Of a DNA stretch of 64,000 nt, positions 1-10,519 are shown piece by piece; positions within the stretch are counted from its first letter, which is position 1, and each line of letters starts with the position of its first letter. Both the position numbers and the translations under genes were made by a program. Source of the stretch: Mesaphorura yosii (taxonomy: Eukaryota; Arthropoda; Collembola; Poduromorpha; Tullbergiidae). The notes below the pieces were generated by a model, which was not told the origin of the DNA, did not search any database, and worked only from the letters and a program-made list of their open reading frames with translations. The DNA is taken from assembly GCA_009869945.1 (NCBI GenBank), contig WIXG01000113.1, forward strand, positions 62,001-126,000, read 5' to 3'.

Positions 1-1035
1 GCATTCAGATCAACAACAGAACAACAAAGCAAGGAGCCAATTTGATTTATTCTGACCACAGCCGACTTATTGCACTTCGACACGACATTCCTCAAACAAG
101 GCGCTCACTGCGAACTCATTGACTTGTGATCGCCATTCGATTCGCAGAGTGCGTTTGCTTTCTACGTTATTGTTTTGTAATCTTTTACAATTAAGAAATG
201 AAGGCCATGAGGCAAGTCTCATTTTACGAATAGACTGCGTGCTGAAGAGAATTGTCAAACCAGTCGAATTTCTGAGGCGGCCATTCAACAGTTGTCAATT
301 CGAAACACGCTCTTGAAATATGAATGCAATTGTAACAGGAGCTTCACATTGAACGCACTTGAGCCTGAACACAGGCTTCAGCGGTTTCGTGATGAGTACG
401 CGTTTCGTGGCAGAAAAGCCAAGATCGTTGGCAGCAGCAAGATGTTACGCTCTCATTGCTTTCGGTTCTCCTTCAGTCTTCTCTTCAATTAATGCAACGC
501 ACCTGAGACACTCGTGCCTTTTCCGTGGGTGCATTTTGCAAATGAAAACTGATATACATGCACAGACACACGTTTGTCTGGTCAATGGCAAGTTCATTTC
601 TGCAACAGCGGTGCATTGCCGCATGAGATAAGAGTTTGAACTGAATAGCGTGTAATTAGTGTTCGGCTGAGAGAAACTGCAGACTACCGGCTTGTGTCTT
701 TACACCTACTGAGAATTTGAGAAGATGAAGACTGATAGGGAAATAAATAAAATACCGTTTTGCTCACATAACAGTCCGAGAGTCTCCACTCGTGCAGTTA
801 TGCTACAAGACCTCGACGAACACGGTTACGCTAGAACGCTTAATAGAGCAATTAATAATTAGAGACATTACAAAACACGAATTTGAGACTTGACATTCTG
901 ACTTGGCATTTCATGTCGAAATGGGAAAGAACTGCACTAAAAGGAATTGAATTATTATCCTGGCTTTTAAACTTTCATGTCACTGGTGTGGTGTACTTAT
1001 TGTCTTACTTATTGTATGCCTTCTCTTCATCTTAC
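1..1035. other. No supported gene at left edge
   Basis: Only short overlapping open frames on both strands, none with recognisable domains or convincing splice partners. The missing downstream exons of the minus-strand secreted precursor (first exon 1036-1246) could lie here or beyond the left edge, but I could not identify one. Confidence 0.5.
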
Positions 1036-1246
1036 CATTAACATGCTGGGACTCCACAACCTGAACTTTGGATGGACTGATTTGGGTTTCATTAGCACCA
1101 CCACCGTCGCCGCCAGACAGTTTTTCAGTTCGATTAGCATCATCCATACTGGCGGTCACTTCAGCCAAGGCTGGTGCACTACAAACTAATAGTATTGCGA
1201 GCAAAACTCCTGCTGCTGTGAGCGTGAAGTGTCTGAACTGGCACAT
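1036..1246 (-). CDS. Putative first coding exon of a secreted protein or peptide precursor
   Basis: An ATG at 1246 opens a frame whose first residues form a classic signal peptide: a short basic start (MCQFRHF), a hydrophobic core (GVLLAILLVCSAPALA), then an Ala-x-Ala site expected to be cut near residue 29. The mature part is short and hydrophilic, with two N-glycosylation sequons (NRT, NET) and a glycine-rich patch. At 1035 the frame meets a good donor (G|GTAAGA), which would end the exon in phase 1. Reading past it gives a basic tail and a stop at 980, so an unspliced short product of about 88 residues is also possible. No downstream exon was found and no family is recognised; a neuropeptide or cuticle-type precursor is only a guess from the layout. 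Confidence 0.4.
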
Positions 1247-2878
1247 TTTACTGGATTCTTCTACCGATGACAAGAGCAGGGACCTTATTTATCTAGCGAA
1301 GGCACTGTTGCTGTGCAGACACAAGAATATTTCCAGAGGAATATTCGTCAGCACATTTTCTGATTCAGGCAGAGTCCGATAAGTGTGATATTGCAGTCAC
1401 AACTGGTCCAGTTAGCTTAACTCACACACTTTGGCTGTCGCATGCTGCGGATGTCCCCTCGAGTGTAGGTCAGCGTTTGGGCTCAGTTTCTAAGTCAAGT
1501 GAGGCCAACCTGAAGACTGACTCTTTTTCATTCCTCGATTTTTTAGAATCTCATTTTTCCTAGGTAGCAATGAAAATTATGTGGTGCATGTATGAGAGCA
1601 CACGCATGAAACAATACGGCGAACAGAGTTCAGACACGCTTTTGTGGTCATCTTCACCAAAGCGAGAATTTAGACTTTAAAATTACTTGGGAGTTGAGCC
1701 TATACAACGATACTATTACAATGGCGCACTCACCCGAAATAAACATATCACAGAGCTGTAATCATAATTTGAAAATTCATTTCGCGAGGTTGTTCCTCAC
1801 TCCCACATCATGAATTCCATTTCAATTAGTGGGCTCAATAATGGTTTCCCTGCCCAATGACAGGGCGGCAGAAATCCTGGTGGTCACCAATTGATAACAA
1901 CTTTTACTATCTGAACTTAGCAAAAATTCGAATCAGTTTGATCAGGAGTCTGAACTATGGCACATGGCATCAGGAGCGACAGTTGTAACTGCAGAACTTC
2001 CATGAATAAAAACTCGGCATTTCCCGGTGGAACCGGTCAAATTTGTTCTAAAATAGGAGCCTCGACTTATTACAGAACAGAATACCAACAATTCGTGTGC
2101 TAGCTGCTCGTAATTTTGCATTTTACCATGTTTGACGATGGCGCAGATTCTGAACTGCTCCCAATTTCCCTACAACATGGCTCCTATTGTCACTGCCAAT
2201 TGTGAGTGAGCGCAGGTGCTTTGGTATTTGGGCAGGCATACGGCGGTTCCATCATTTTTGCACAATACTGTGCTCCGATACCGCTCCTCTCCTCGTGGTG
2301 GACGTGGCGCACATCCCTGCGATCGACGCTGAAGTGTCCGACGCGACGAAACAATGGAGTTACACTTCCAGTCGTCGTTTTGCCATCGTGGGAACTCAGA
2401 GCTGGTCAAGAATCACAAGAGCAGCCGGCACACGGGTGACGGTCTCCACTTCTTCCACATCTAGTCAACCCACTAGATGCGGGCCGTGCTGGCCTTTCGG
2501 CTCGTTCAGAACACGAGTTTGGAATTTGGCTGAATGTTCTTCCATCTACTCAATTTGAAACATTATATTGGAGGATTATTCATTTCTTATTGCAGTGGTA
2601 CTCTGTCTTGGATACTCACACTGAATATGCACTATAAATGGCGAAATCAGTTATCGGATATAGTTTTTGCATGCATTTTTCTAGAGGAGAAATACAAAGA
2701 ATTAAGTTGAGGTCGCATGAGATTTGTACGCGAAATTTAAAGTGGGAATTCGTAAAACTTGTTTAATTCACATATTGCTGGCTTAAAGCCTGTCTTTATT
2801 TCGTGGATATAGTCGTGTGGCTTCTCGTGAATATCATTTCTGATCAGTGACATCCCTCTAGCAAAGGTCGCTGGTGAG
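1247..2878. other. Intergenic spacer upstream of VPS51
   Basis: No supported gene. A more GC-rich patch around 2190-2520 keeps frames open on both strands for up to about 120 codons, but without a domain, a good start or splice sites. An in-frame TGA about 50 bp before the VPS51 ATG confirms that VPS51 does not start further upstream in this exon. Confidence 0.5.
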
Positions 2879-5800
2879 ATGGACCGTAGAAATGTCAGTT
2901 CCACTGCTTCCGGTAGAAATGCGTCCACCGCTTCTACACCCATGTCCACAATCACTGATGCATCTCAGAGTACGAGTCGATACGACCCACAAGGAAGAAG
3001 ACGATCGAGTACGAGTTCTACTGCCATTGGAGCCAAAGCCACTTCATCCAGCGCAGCGTTTCGACCACCAATCGAGCAACCTCACTTGATAGATCACCAG
3101 TCACGCCTGGCTGTAGACAACAACAACGAGGCGTATGACATGAACGGGACAAATTTTAATGCAGATATGTTCATTCAGAAAATCACAAGAGTACGTTTGG
3201 ATAAACTTTAGCGTAGCTCACCTCACTCATTTGCTCACTTCTATTTCCAGGAATATTCGATAGACCACTTGATGAAGACGGAAAAGAATCTAATTTTGCA
3301 GATACAGCATTTAGATTCGGACATGCAAACGCTGGTTTACGAAAATTACAACAAATTCATTCTCGCCACAGACACAATCAGGAAAATGAAGAGGGACTTT
3401 AAGGAGATGGAAGATAAAATGGGTCTACTGTCTGGTAATATTGTCAACATTACCGAAAACTCCTCCAAAATCTCAGAAAGTTTACAGGTAAAGATTCGAA
3501 TTAGCTGTCGCAATTTAGCTCGTATTATATTGCGCTAAATTTTACTTTGCTACATCTCAGGAGAAACGTGACAAAGTAGCGCGATTATCAGGAATACATG
3601 AGCTGCTGAAGAAACTTAAATTCTTGTTCGAGTTACCAAACAAGCTAAAGCAGAGCTGTGAAGACGGGAATTATGAAGAGGTAGAGGAAATAGAGTACAG
3701 TATTCAGAAGTTTAATGTATTCAGCTTTATTATTCCCTTTTTTATTTTGTCGTTAGGCAGTCCGATGCTATCTTAGTGGGGTAGAGTTTGTCAATGAATT
3801 CAAAAGGTTTCCCAGTTTGGAGGCTATTAAACAAGACTGTCAACACATTGTTGCGAGGATCCGTGATGACTTATACAAGGATTTCGACGATGAAGAGGCA
3901 AGTGGTTTCAGTTTTAAGCATACGAATAATGATGGATTATATTACAGTTAACAATTACTCACTTTTGTTTACTTACAATAGAAATCATCTCAAGATTTAA
4001 CAAGAAACGTCACGTTGTTGCTTAGTCTTGGTGAAGATTCCTCTAAACTTGGCGACACGTTTCTTCAAAATGCATTCCCGAAGCTACTCCAAAACTTAGA
4101 CTCCTTGAAAACAGCCAGTAGCCCAAACGTAAGCTTGAACTTCAAATTCTGAGAGACAAATTATACTACTACTATGATCATGTCAACAGGTGTCTTTGGA
4201 AGAATTCATGGAATTAGGCTGCGGAATTTTCTTAAGCAATCTGAGCCTTGTTATAGCTTCTTATTCACAAGCGTTCATTAAAGCTGACAAGTAAGAAAAT
4301 ATTTATCTATCGGCATGGTGCTGATGGCACATAATGAGGAAAAAATTTTATAGGCTAAAGGAACAACTTCGCTTGGAATGTCAAGAAATGCTGAAACCCT
4401 ACGTGCAGAACTTGATGGACAAATTCTTACAAGTGATGGAAGAACGGCTGATCTACGAAGTGAGAGAGAGTTGTCAACAAGAAGCAGAATATAGAGACGA
4501 GCTCCTCAAAGCAATGGATCGTCTTTACCGGCGATTGATGGCGATGGGGACTTTAATGCCAAACACTGACTTCACTGAGTGAGTTGTGCAGCGTATTTCC
4601 AGAAAATCCAGATTCTCGATATTTATTGGACCTAGTCTTTACCATTGCCCTGATTGAAAAATTTCAGCTCTGGCCAAAACTTGATCACCGCATTAGCAAA
4701 GTTGGATTCGGAATTGTGCTTGGACAAGGTCAAAACTTCTTTTGAAAAAGCAATAGCTGATACTGCAAGCGAACTCAAGTGCCACCCAGGATCTGCGCAA
4801 GAAATTCTTGACTCCATCCTATCCACGTTGGTTGTCCAACTTAAGTCAAGCTTAAGCAAGCTACAAGATTATTGTCGTTCCGAATTCCACTTTGCCCAAA
4901 ACCCAGATTTTCGACTGCGGGTTGGAGTTGTTATTGCAAGAGAAGGTCTCATCGTGTCATCTTTCAAATTCTTAATCCAATTTGGAAACAAATTGTACGA
5001 GGAAGCGAAATATGACCATTTAGTATGGCTTCTGACTTCCAAATTGTATCTGGACATGGAAGCAGGACCTGTCGCCTACATGGTAAGATTCGTGCTATGA
5101 AGGTCATGCTCTAATACATTAATGATTGTTATGTCTGTTCATCGTTCTCGTAGATAAATAATGTGGAGACAGCATTCGACATCAGAAGAAAAAATCTGCC
5201 CTGGGATCTTACTCCCGTCTCTGATATCAATTCCGCGCTTAATGAAACGTCTAAAAAGCTGGTTCAAGAATTCGTCTCATTCTTAGGCAATACGATTGCA
5301 ACTGTAAGTATATTCAAAACTTCATCCGATTGATGAATCTCTAAATAATGCATTTTTTCCCTTTTAGCTAATGAAGAGTGCAGTGATTGATGGTGACTTA
5401 GTGGCAATGAGCGAAGAGCCAACTTCTCCTCACTCGGAAATGAGAAAAATTGTCGAGCTGTTAACAAAACTTGAAAAGAATGTTGAGCCAATTTATCCTG
5501 ACCCAGATTCTTCATCATTCCTGAGAAGTGAAAGATCGTCCGATTCTTCGAAAAGATCATACAGGTATTCTAATGCCTTTACGTATATCTCAAATCGCCG
5601 TAATCGTCATGTATAATTTGTTTAGTACATTATCCGGAAGCGGCAACAAGACAGTTCGTTCTCCGGCTTACTCGAATCTGGATCCGAATATGGCTACCAA
5701 TATCAATAAACTATTCTCGGAGAAAGTGGAAATCTTTGACGAAGTCGAATTTCACAAGAGTGCCATCTTGATGGCCATTGTTAAAATTGGAGTTCGCGTA

Positions 5801-6158
5801 AGACAATATTTAGATGTGTTGGGCAAAAAAATGGAGGCTGGAAGTCTAACGAAGGATCTTTAATATTTAGGCACTGTTGGAATACGTTCGTCTAAAAACC
5901 ATGGGAAAGTTTGGTTTGCATCAGATTCAAGTTGATGTTCACTATTTGCAGTTGTATTTATGGCGGTTTGTTAATGAAAGGTACGACTTCATTATAGTGC
6001 TAAGAATGAAAGTGATATGTTCAGCTGTTACGCTTGTTGTTTGCAGCTTCCTGTATACTCTGCTGGATGAAATCATCACAAGTTCAGTTCAACGCTGTGT
6101 GGATCCAGTCCTTCTCGAGTCGACCATCGTTCAAATTATTGCCGAGAAACACAATTAA
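2879..6158 (+). CDS. VPS51: Vacuolar protein sorting-associated protein 51 homolog (GARP/EARP tethering subunit)
   Basis: Subunit shared by the GARP and EARP complexes, which tether endosome-derived carriers at the trans-Golgi network and recycling endosomes. Thirteen exons: 2879-3190, 3251-3487, 3561-3680, 3757-3897, 3982-4128, 4190-4290, 4354-4578, 4668-5082, 5154-5303, 5368-5564, 5626-5797, 5871-5980, 6047-6158. All phases agree and give 812 residues (human VPS51 is about 780). Residues 1-95 are Ser/Thr-rich and disordered. The family hallmark DSDMQTLVYENYNKF starts near residue 126, followed by a coiled coil. Near the C-terminus NINKLFSEKVEIFDEVEFHK and LQLYLWRFVNE match the human protein closely. 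The ATG is the first after an in-frame stop. All introns are 57-90 bp; intron 4 (3898-3981) has a GC donor. The 3' end faces weak minus-strand candidate exons that end at 6216. Confidence 0.97.
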
Positions 6159-6185
6159 TGATAATTTATCGCTCAGCTGAAATTG

Positions 6186-6204
6186 GGAACAGGAACCCTG
6201 TTCC
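6186..6204 (+). other. Small hairpin in the VPS51 3' flank
   Basis: A 7-bp perfect inverted repeat (GGAACAG / CTGTTCC) with a 5-base loop lies 28 bp after the VPS51 stop, in the expected 3'UTR and between two convergent coding frames. It is too short for a microRNA and may be chance. Confidence 0.3.
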
Positions 6205-6215
6205 ACCATTAATAA

Positions 6216-6846
6216 TTAAACATCATTTATCTGTGATAAGTAATCGTAATAATAATTTGTCAAATATTTTGAGGATTTGTCGGTCATTTTTTCAGACTTG
6301 CCAGTTTCATTGCCTGAATTCGACTGCGCGTTCATCCTCATAGTATCAAACCCGACGCTGACGTTGAAAGACTGTCTCCCACTATTATGATAGTTAACGC
6401 AAACACCGGTAAAGGCTGGCGTGGTGACTGCGGTTAGCCGAGGATTGTCACGCTTGATGGTTGAACTGATACTGTTGCAAAGGTATTTGCGGCCTGATTT
6501 CTCGTAATCCAGTCGTGAATTTTGGTTGATTTTCAAGCCCAGCGTATGGACTATAAATTCTTAGAAGTCGGTAGTCACTGCAATTCTTACTATTTAGTTG
6601 CATGAAATAATTAACATCATGCATCATCATTTTGCAATCATGTTGATTTGTGCTAGCTGACAAAGAATAGCATTCAAAGGATCGAATCTTAAAATTTTAT
6701 CTTGCTTGAATAAATCCATGCGACTTCTAATTGAAAAGAGAATATTTGCTCCAGAATCATACATCGTGCGCCGCATTCTGAGACATGAATCGACAATCAG
6801 CGCAAAGATTGACATCAGAATTGATTTTATGATTTTAAGAATTCGT
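6216..6846 (-). CDS. Candidate exons of an unrecognised minus-strand gene, convergent with VPS51
   Basis: Two open stretches look protein-like. The first starts after a good acceptor at 6847 (CACCCCAG) and runs 6846-6662 as a single open frame containing MRRTMYDSGANILFSIRS, ending at a weak donor (GTCAGC). The second runs from about 6551 to a stop at 6216 and contains GRKYLCNSISSTIKRDNPRL. An acceptor at 6552 (TTTATAG) would join the two in phase, but it is weak and a stronger-looking acceptor lies close by. I recognise no domain. Open frames of 60-110 codons are expected by chance in this window, so this is a candidate only. If real, its stop lies 57 bp from the VPS51 stop. Confidence 0.22.
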
Positions 6847-7204
6847 CTGGGGTGAGTACAGTACACAAACGTGCATGTGAATTGAAGTTTTACTAATTGG
6901 CTTGTCGGGCTTGTCAAAGATGGCAAAGGTCTTCAAAAAACAAAACAGAATAAAATCTTGGTCTCAATAACCCGAAACATAAAATTTATTCGTAAACACA
7001 TTGCAGTTGAAAAGATTACTAAATTTCACAACCACAACAGGCGTCCACATTTTCTCCATTCATCCGCATTTTTGTAATTGGAATGCCGCCCAAGGGAGCA
7101 AGAGGAAGTTAATCGGTTATGGCAATGAACCAAAGAATGCAGACTTCAACTTCGACCAATGAAAGGGGACTAATTTCATATTAACCATGTATGAAAATGG
7201 ATCC

Positions 7205-7755
7205 TGCAACTTTTAGAAGGATTCCATGTCACCTTTGCGAATTCCCAAGTGGTGAATTTAACCACGAGCAATATGGCAAATGACAAATCTGAGGAAAAAG
7301 CCAAACTGGCAAATTCAATTTCAAATGTAGCGAATTATAAATTATTTTTTGAATTCAGGTGTACATAAAACAATTTGGCCAATTCATTCCTTGAAACTCA
7401 TATAATTACAAGAGTCGAAGGCACCACACACACACATTTCCACAAGTTCATGGAAGTAAAGGCTGCTTGCCTTTACTTCTTTCTTTGAACTCTTGGCAGG
7501 TCTCCCGTGCTTCGAATTTCTGAAGTCAGTATATCAGAATTCAGAAAGCTGAGCTTGGAAGCACCCCAAGGCATCATTTAGTGCATGCGTACTCTCAGTC
7601 AAAGTGGCGAATCCATTAAAGTACCCTAAGTCGAAATGGCGAATTCGCCAAGTTGGTTTTTTGAGCATTCACCACTTCCTGCCCAAGTCACCATTTTTTC
7701 TAGAAATTCGCCACTTGGGAATTTACCAAAGTAACTGACAACCTTTTAGAAGTCT
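7205..7755. mobile_element. Fold-back / MITE-like non-autonomous element
   Basis: About 550 bp that reads as one long imperfect palindrome. The left end (about 7207-7259) and the right end (about 7703-7754) are inverted repeats; the best block, AATTCCCAAGTGG at 7240-7252, returns as its reverse complement at 7712-7724. A second inverted pair lies inside it (7305-7321 against 7646-7662), and the centre is a perfect 11-bp hairpin (7453-7463 with 7469-7479). The unit AAGTGGCGAATT recurs several times in both orientations, including a 12-bp palindrome GGCGAATTCGCC at 7638-7649. There is no coding capacity. I could not define the exact ends or a target-site duplication. Confidence 0.65.
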
Positions 7756-8899
7756 CATTGTAAGGCACGCACAATTTTTGCATTGTGTCGTCGCAAACGA
7801 AATGCAGTCATTTAGTATCGCTATAAATGTTGTCGAATTCACCTTAGTTCGGCTTCATTCAACAGCCTTTTCATTTTTCTTTACGACTTGTACCATGCAT
7901 CAATTCGCTACGCAGAACCCTCAAAATTGCACACGTTCTCAAATTTATAACTTGACTTGCAGTTCAGTGCCATTAATGTGACGTTTGCATTAGAAACGTG
8001 GAATTTTACGCAAGGAAGTGTAAGAGATGGATTTTGTTTCCCCCTCAGCTAAAGATTTAATCCATGCCTGCCTGCAGACGCCAACCTCTTACAGCTACTT
8101 GGAAAAGAGCACACAAATCGTGGTTCAGTTGCTATTAAAGTGAGCTATATAAAGTCACTAACTTTTTAACTACATCCTGAAAGAAATGCAATTCATGTGC
8201 TCGATTGTGGTACACGTTTATGGGATCTGCTCTGCTCTGGCACAAATGATGATCGCTTTGAGCATTCAATTAGCCATTCTTCGTCTGCCGTTTGGAATAA
8301 TTAAGACGTGTACATACGAACTAGTGCAATATTCTACTACTGGTAGACGGTGAATGGGGGATTGAACATGGACCGCTGTGCAATTACAAAATGGCTTTGT
8401 TTGCCTGCATGCTGATTTCCAGCGGGTTGAGTAATGGTGAGAAAGGGTTACAGCAGACTCTATGAAATGTCTCACCGCGATCCATGCACTCTGCTAATAC
8501 CATGCCGCCCCGTGTAGACCACGGCTGCTGCGTTCAGAGCATACTTAACAAAACTTTGGTAAATGTATGAAACGATGAATATTCAATCAACGAAACACCT
8601 GTGCCATATGGAGGAACAAACTGACATAAAAATATAAAATTTATTAAATAATGAAAAGAAAAGAAGAGCAGCAGCACGACGTGAACCATGGACCATCATC
8701 ACTTAACACTTTGAACCCATTTGCAGCTTGGACAAGCGCGTAGACTTTAGCGTTGCTGATCCTGGCTGCTGCAAACTCATAGTCTCATTTCTATTCCATT
8801 GCGGTTTTTTAACTCTCGCACCTTTGTCACATATTTACGACTGTTGCTTTTTTTCAACGAATTGCACGTTGCGAGTTTTCATCAAATAGTCTACATTTC
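7756..8899. other. Non-coding spacer
   Basis: No frame longer than about 70 codons and no recognisable RNA gene. A short match to the miR-124 seed near 7762 does not fold into a hairpin. Confidence 0.4.
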
Positions 8900-9169
8900 T
8901 CAACAAATAACTACTCTGGAGCAGAGCTCGCCAGATTCAATACGAAGAATGCGAGTTACCAGAATTAAGCTATAGGCATGGCAAAACCACAGCAGTGCAA
9001 ATAACGGGAAGTTGTGCAGATTCAGTGAGGACAACGCAGAGAAACGAGAAATCTCAACAACCACTTCCAAAACGTCTCCTCTGACCACGGAACCGCCAAT
9101 CGCCAATCTGTCCTGTAAGTTCTCAAAACTTGTATCCTCATGACTCACCCTCAATAAGTCGTTGACCAT
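8900..9169 (-). CDS. Hypothetical open frame (weak candidate)
   Basis: An 89-codon frame with an ATG at 9169 in a favourable context (AAAAAATGG). The first 50 residues are mixed and acidic (MVNDLLRVSHEDTSFENLQD), then hydrophobic. A possible donor (GTAACT) lies near the 3' end. No family is recognised. It could be the first exon of the weak minus-strand candidate ending at 6216, or chance. Confidence 0.15.
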   Translation of the reverse strand: MVNDLLRVSHEDTSFENLQDRLAIGGSVVRGDVLEVVVEISRFSALSSLNLHNFPLFALLWFCHAYSLILVTRILRIESGELCSRVVIC

Positions 9170-10135
9170 TTTTTCCTTTGCGGATTCTAATCGAACGGGT
9201 GGTCACTAATTTAGCATATAATTAAACGCAAATCCGGTCGCTCGTATTTAACGTATGCATTCTTGGCGTCGGCGTGGAGTCGAGGTCGTTCGCCAGTGTT
9301 ATCAGATCCAGCCATCATTGGCCAAAATTCTGCCTGAAATTGAAATGCATCTGATAATAAATTGGCAATGCTCGCTTTCTGTGTGAAAAAAGTGCATGCG
9401 TCTCATTAGCATTGGCGTTTGAATTTTATTGCCCTTTCTGTCATCTGCATTTGAGTGTGGTTGCCTGTTGCGGGGTAGCTATTTTGTATTTCGCTGGATC
9501 GTAATCTATTCTGTTCTGTTTCTTGATGATCATTTATTATTCATGCTGAGCCGGTCGGTTGGGCTGCGAGTACAAATAGACAAAAGTATTATTTGATTTT
9601 TACAAACTGATGATGACGGCCATGGCGACGGCGGTGGTGCTGGCTGATGCCGATGCTGATACAGATAGTCAAGCCCCTGCACTGAGCTCGCGCGAACTTC
9701 TACCTTCAGCCGATTGTATTGGTCTACATTATTCATACACACATAATATCATAATCATAATTTACATAATATCAACAGAAACAAGAAGCCTGTCTTCCAC
9801 CACCGACTACTGACTGCGGCTGGTTTGGCAGCAGGATAAAAATACTTCAATTATTTCTTTCAACCTTTACTTTCTAGCATTAGCGAAAGAGTCGAGCGTG
9901 AGTGCCACAACCCACCATACAATTCAGCGACTTTGTTACTCACTCTTGCATTGAAAATGGAGTTCACAGCTCCGAAGTGCGACTGCGAGTCAGTAGCCTC
10001 GACGCAAGTAACGTGGCCAACGTCGACACATTTTTGCTCAATCTGCCGAGAAGTATAGCGTTAAATCTCAACTTTCCAGTTTCCGAACTGGTTTGATTAA
10101 CGTAGAAAAAATCTCACATTTTGTTCAATTAATTT
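9170..10135. other. Non-coding spacer with GAT/GGC-rich patch
   Basis: Around 9608-9670 the sequence is enriched in GATG and GGCG triplets, which keeps short frames open on both strands. No supported gene. Confidence 0.4.
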
Positions 10136-10519
10136 TTATTGGTCTTTTCTTTCCCAGTCTCGAGTCACGCTGGCAGGCTGGGACTGCTGTGCTGGAGGAG
10201 AATCACTGAAAGGGAGGAAATTCGACCGAGGATTGGTTTCTCTTTCAGACGTGACGTACTGATCATTGTCTTCAATTGGGTGAGTCACTTGGGGCTCGGA
10301 CAATAAATTAATCTCGTAGGACAACGACCGCGTCTCATTCTCGCCATTCAACTCACCCTTCTGCAACTCGTCTTCTACCTAATTCCATCCCTGTTCAATT
10401 GGCAAACTGTCGGATGGTAAGTACAAATCGTCAAAGTCATAGACGCGAATTTGTTTGCATGGTTGAACTTTTCTCGTCCTGAGACAAATTCGCCTGCCCA
10501 CAAGTTCAAATGGCTCAAC
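10136..10519 (-). pseudogene. Candidate C-terminal exon interrupted by one in-frame TAG
   Basis: After a good acceptor (TTTTTATCGCAG) the minus strand stays in one frame from 10519 to a TAA at 10136, broken only by a TAG at 10379-10381. The first 46 codons contain KQIRVYDFDDLYLPSDSLP; the 80 codons after the TAG are hydrophilic, rich in Glu, Asn, Ser, Pro and Gln, and look like a disordered cytoplasmic tail. The terminal CAATAAA overlaps the TAA, so a polyadenylation signal sits on the stop codon. I recognise no family and found no convincing upstream exon. It could be a decayed gene, a gene ending at the TAG, or stop-codon readthrough; chance is not excluded. Confidence 0.3.

Noticed and set aside
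2187-2558. 123-codon frame before VPS51
   Set aside because: Frames on both strands are open in this GC-richer patch, there is no proper start, and no homology is recognised.
7760-7785. TAAGGCACGC, equal to the first ten bases of miR-124
   Set aside because: The match stops after ten bases, no complementary arm lies on either side, and it adjoins the fold-back element.
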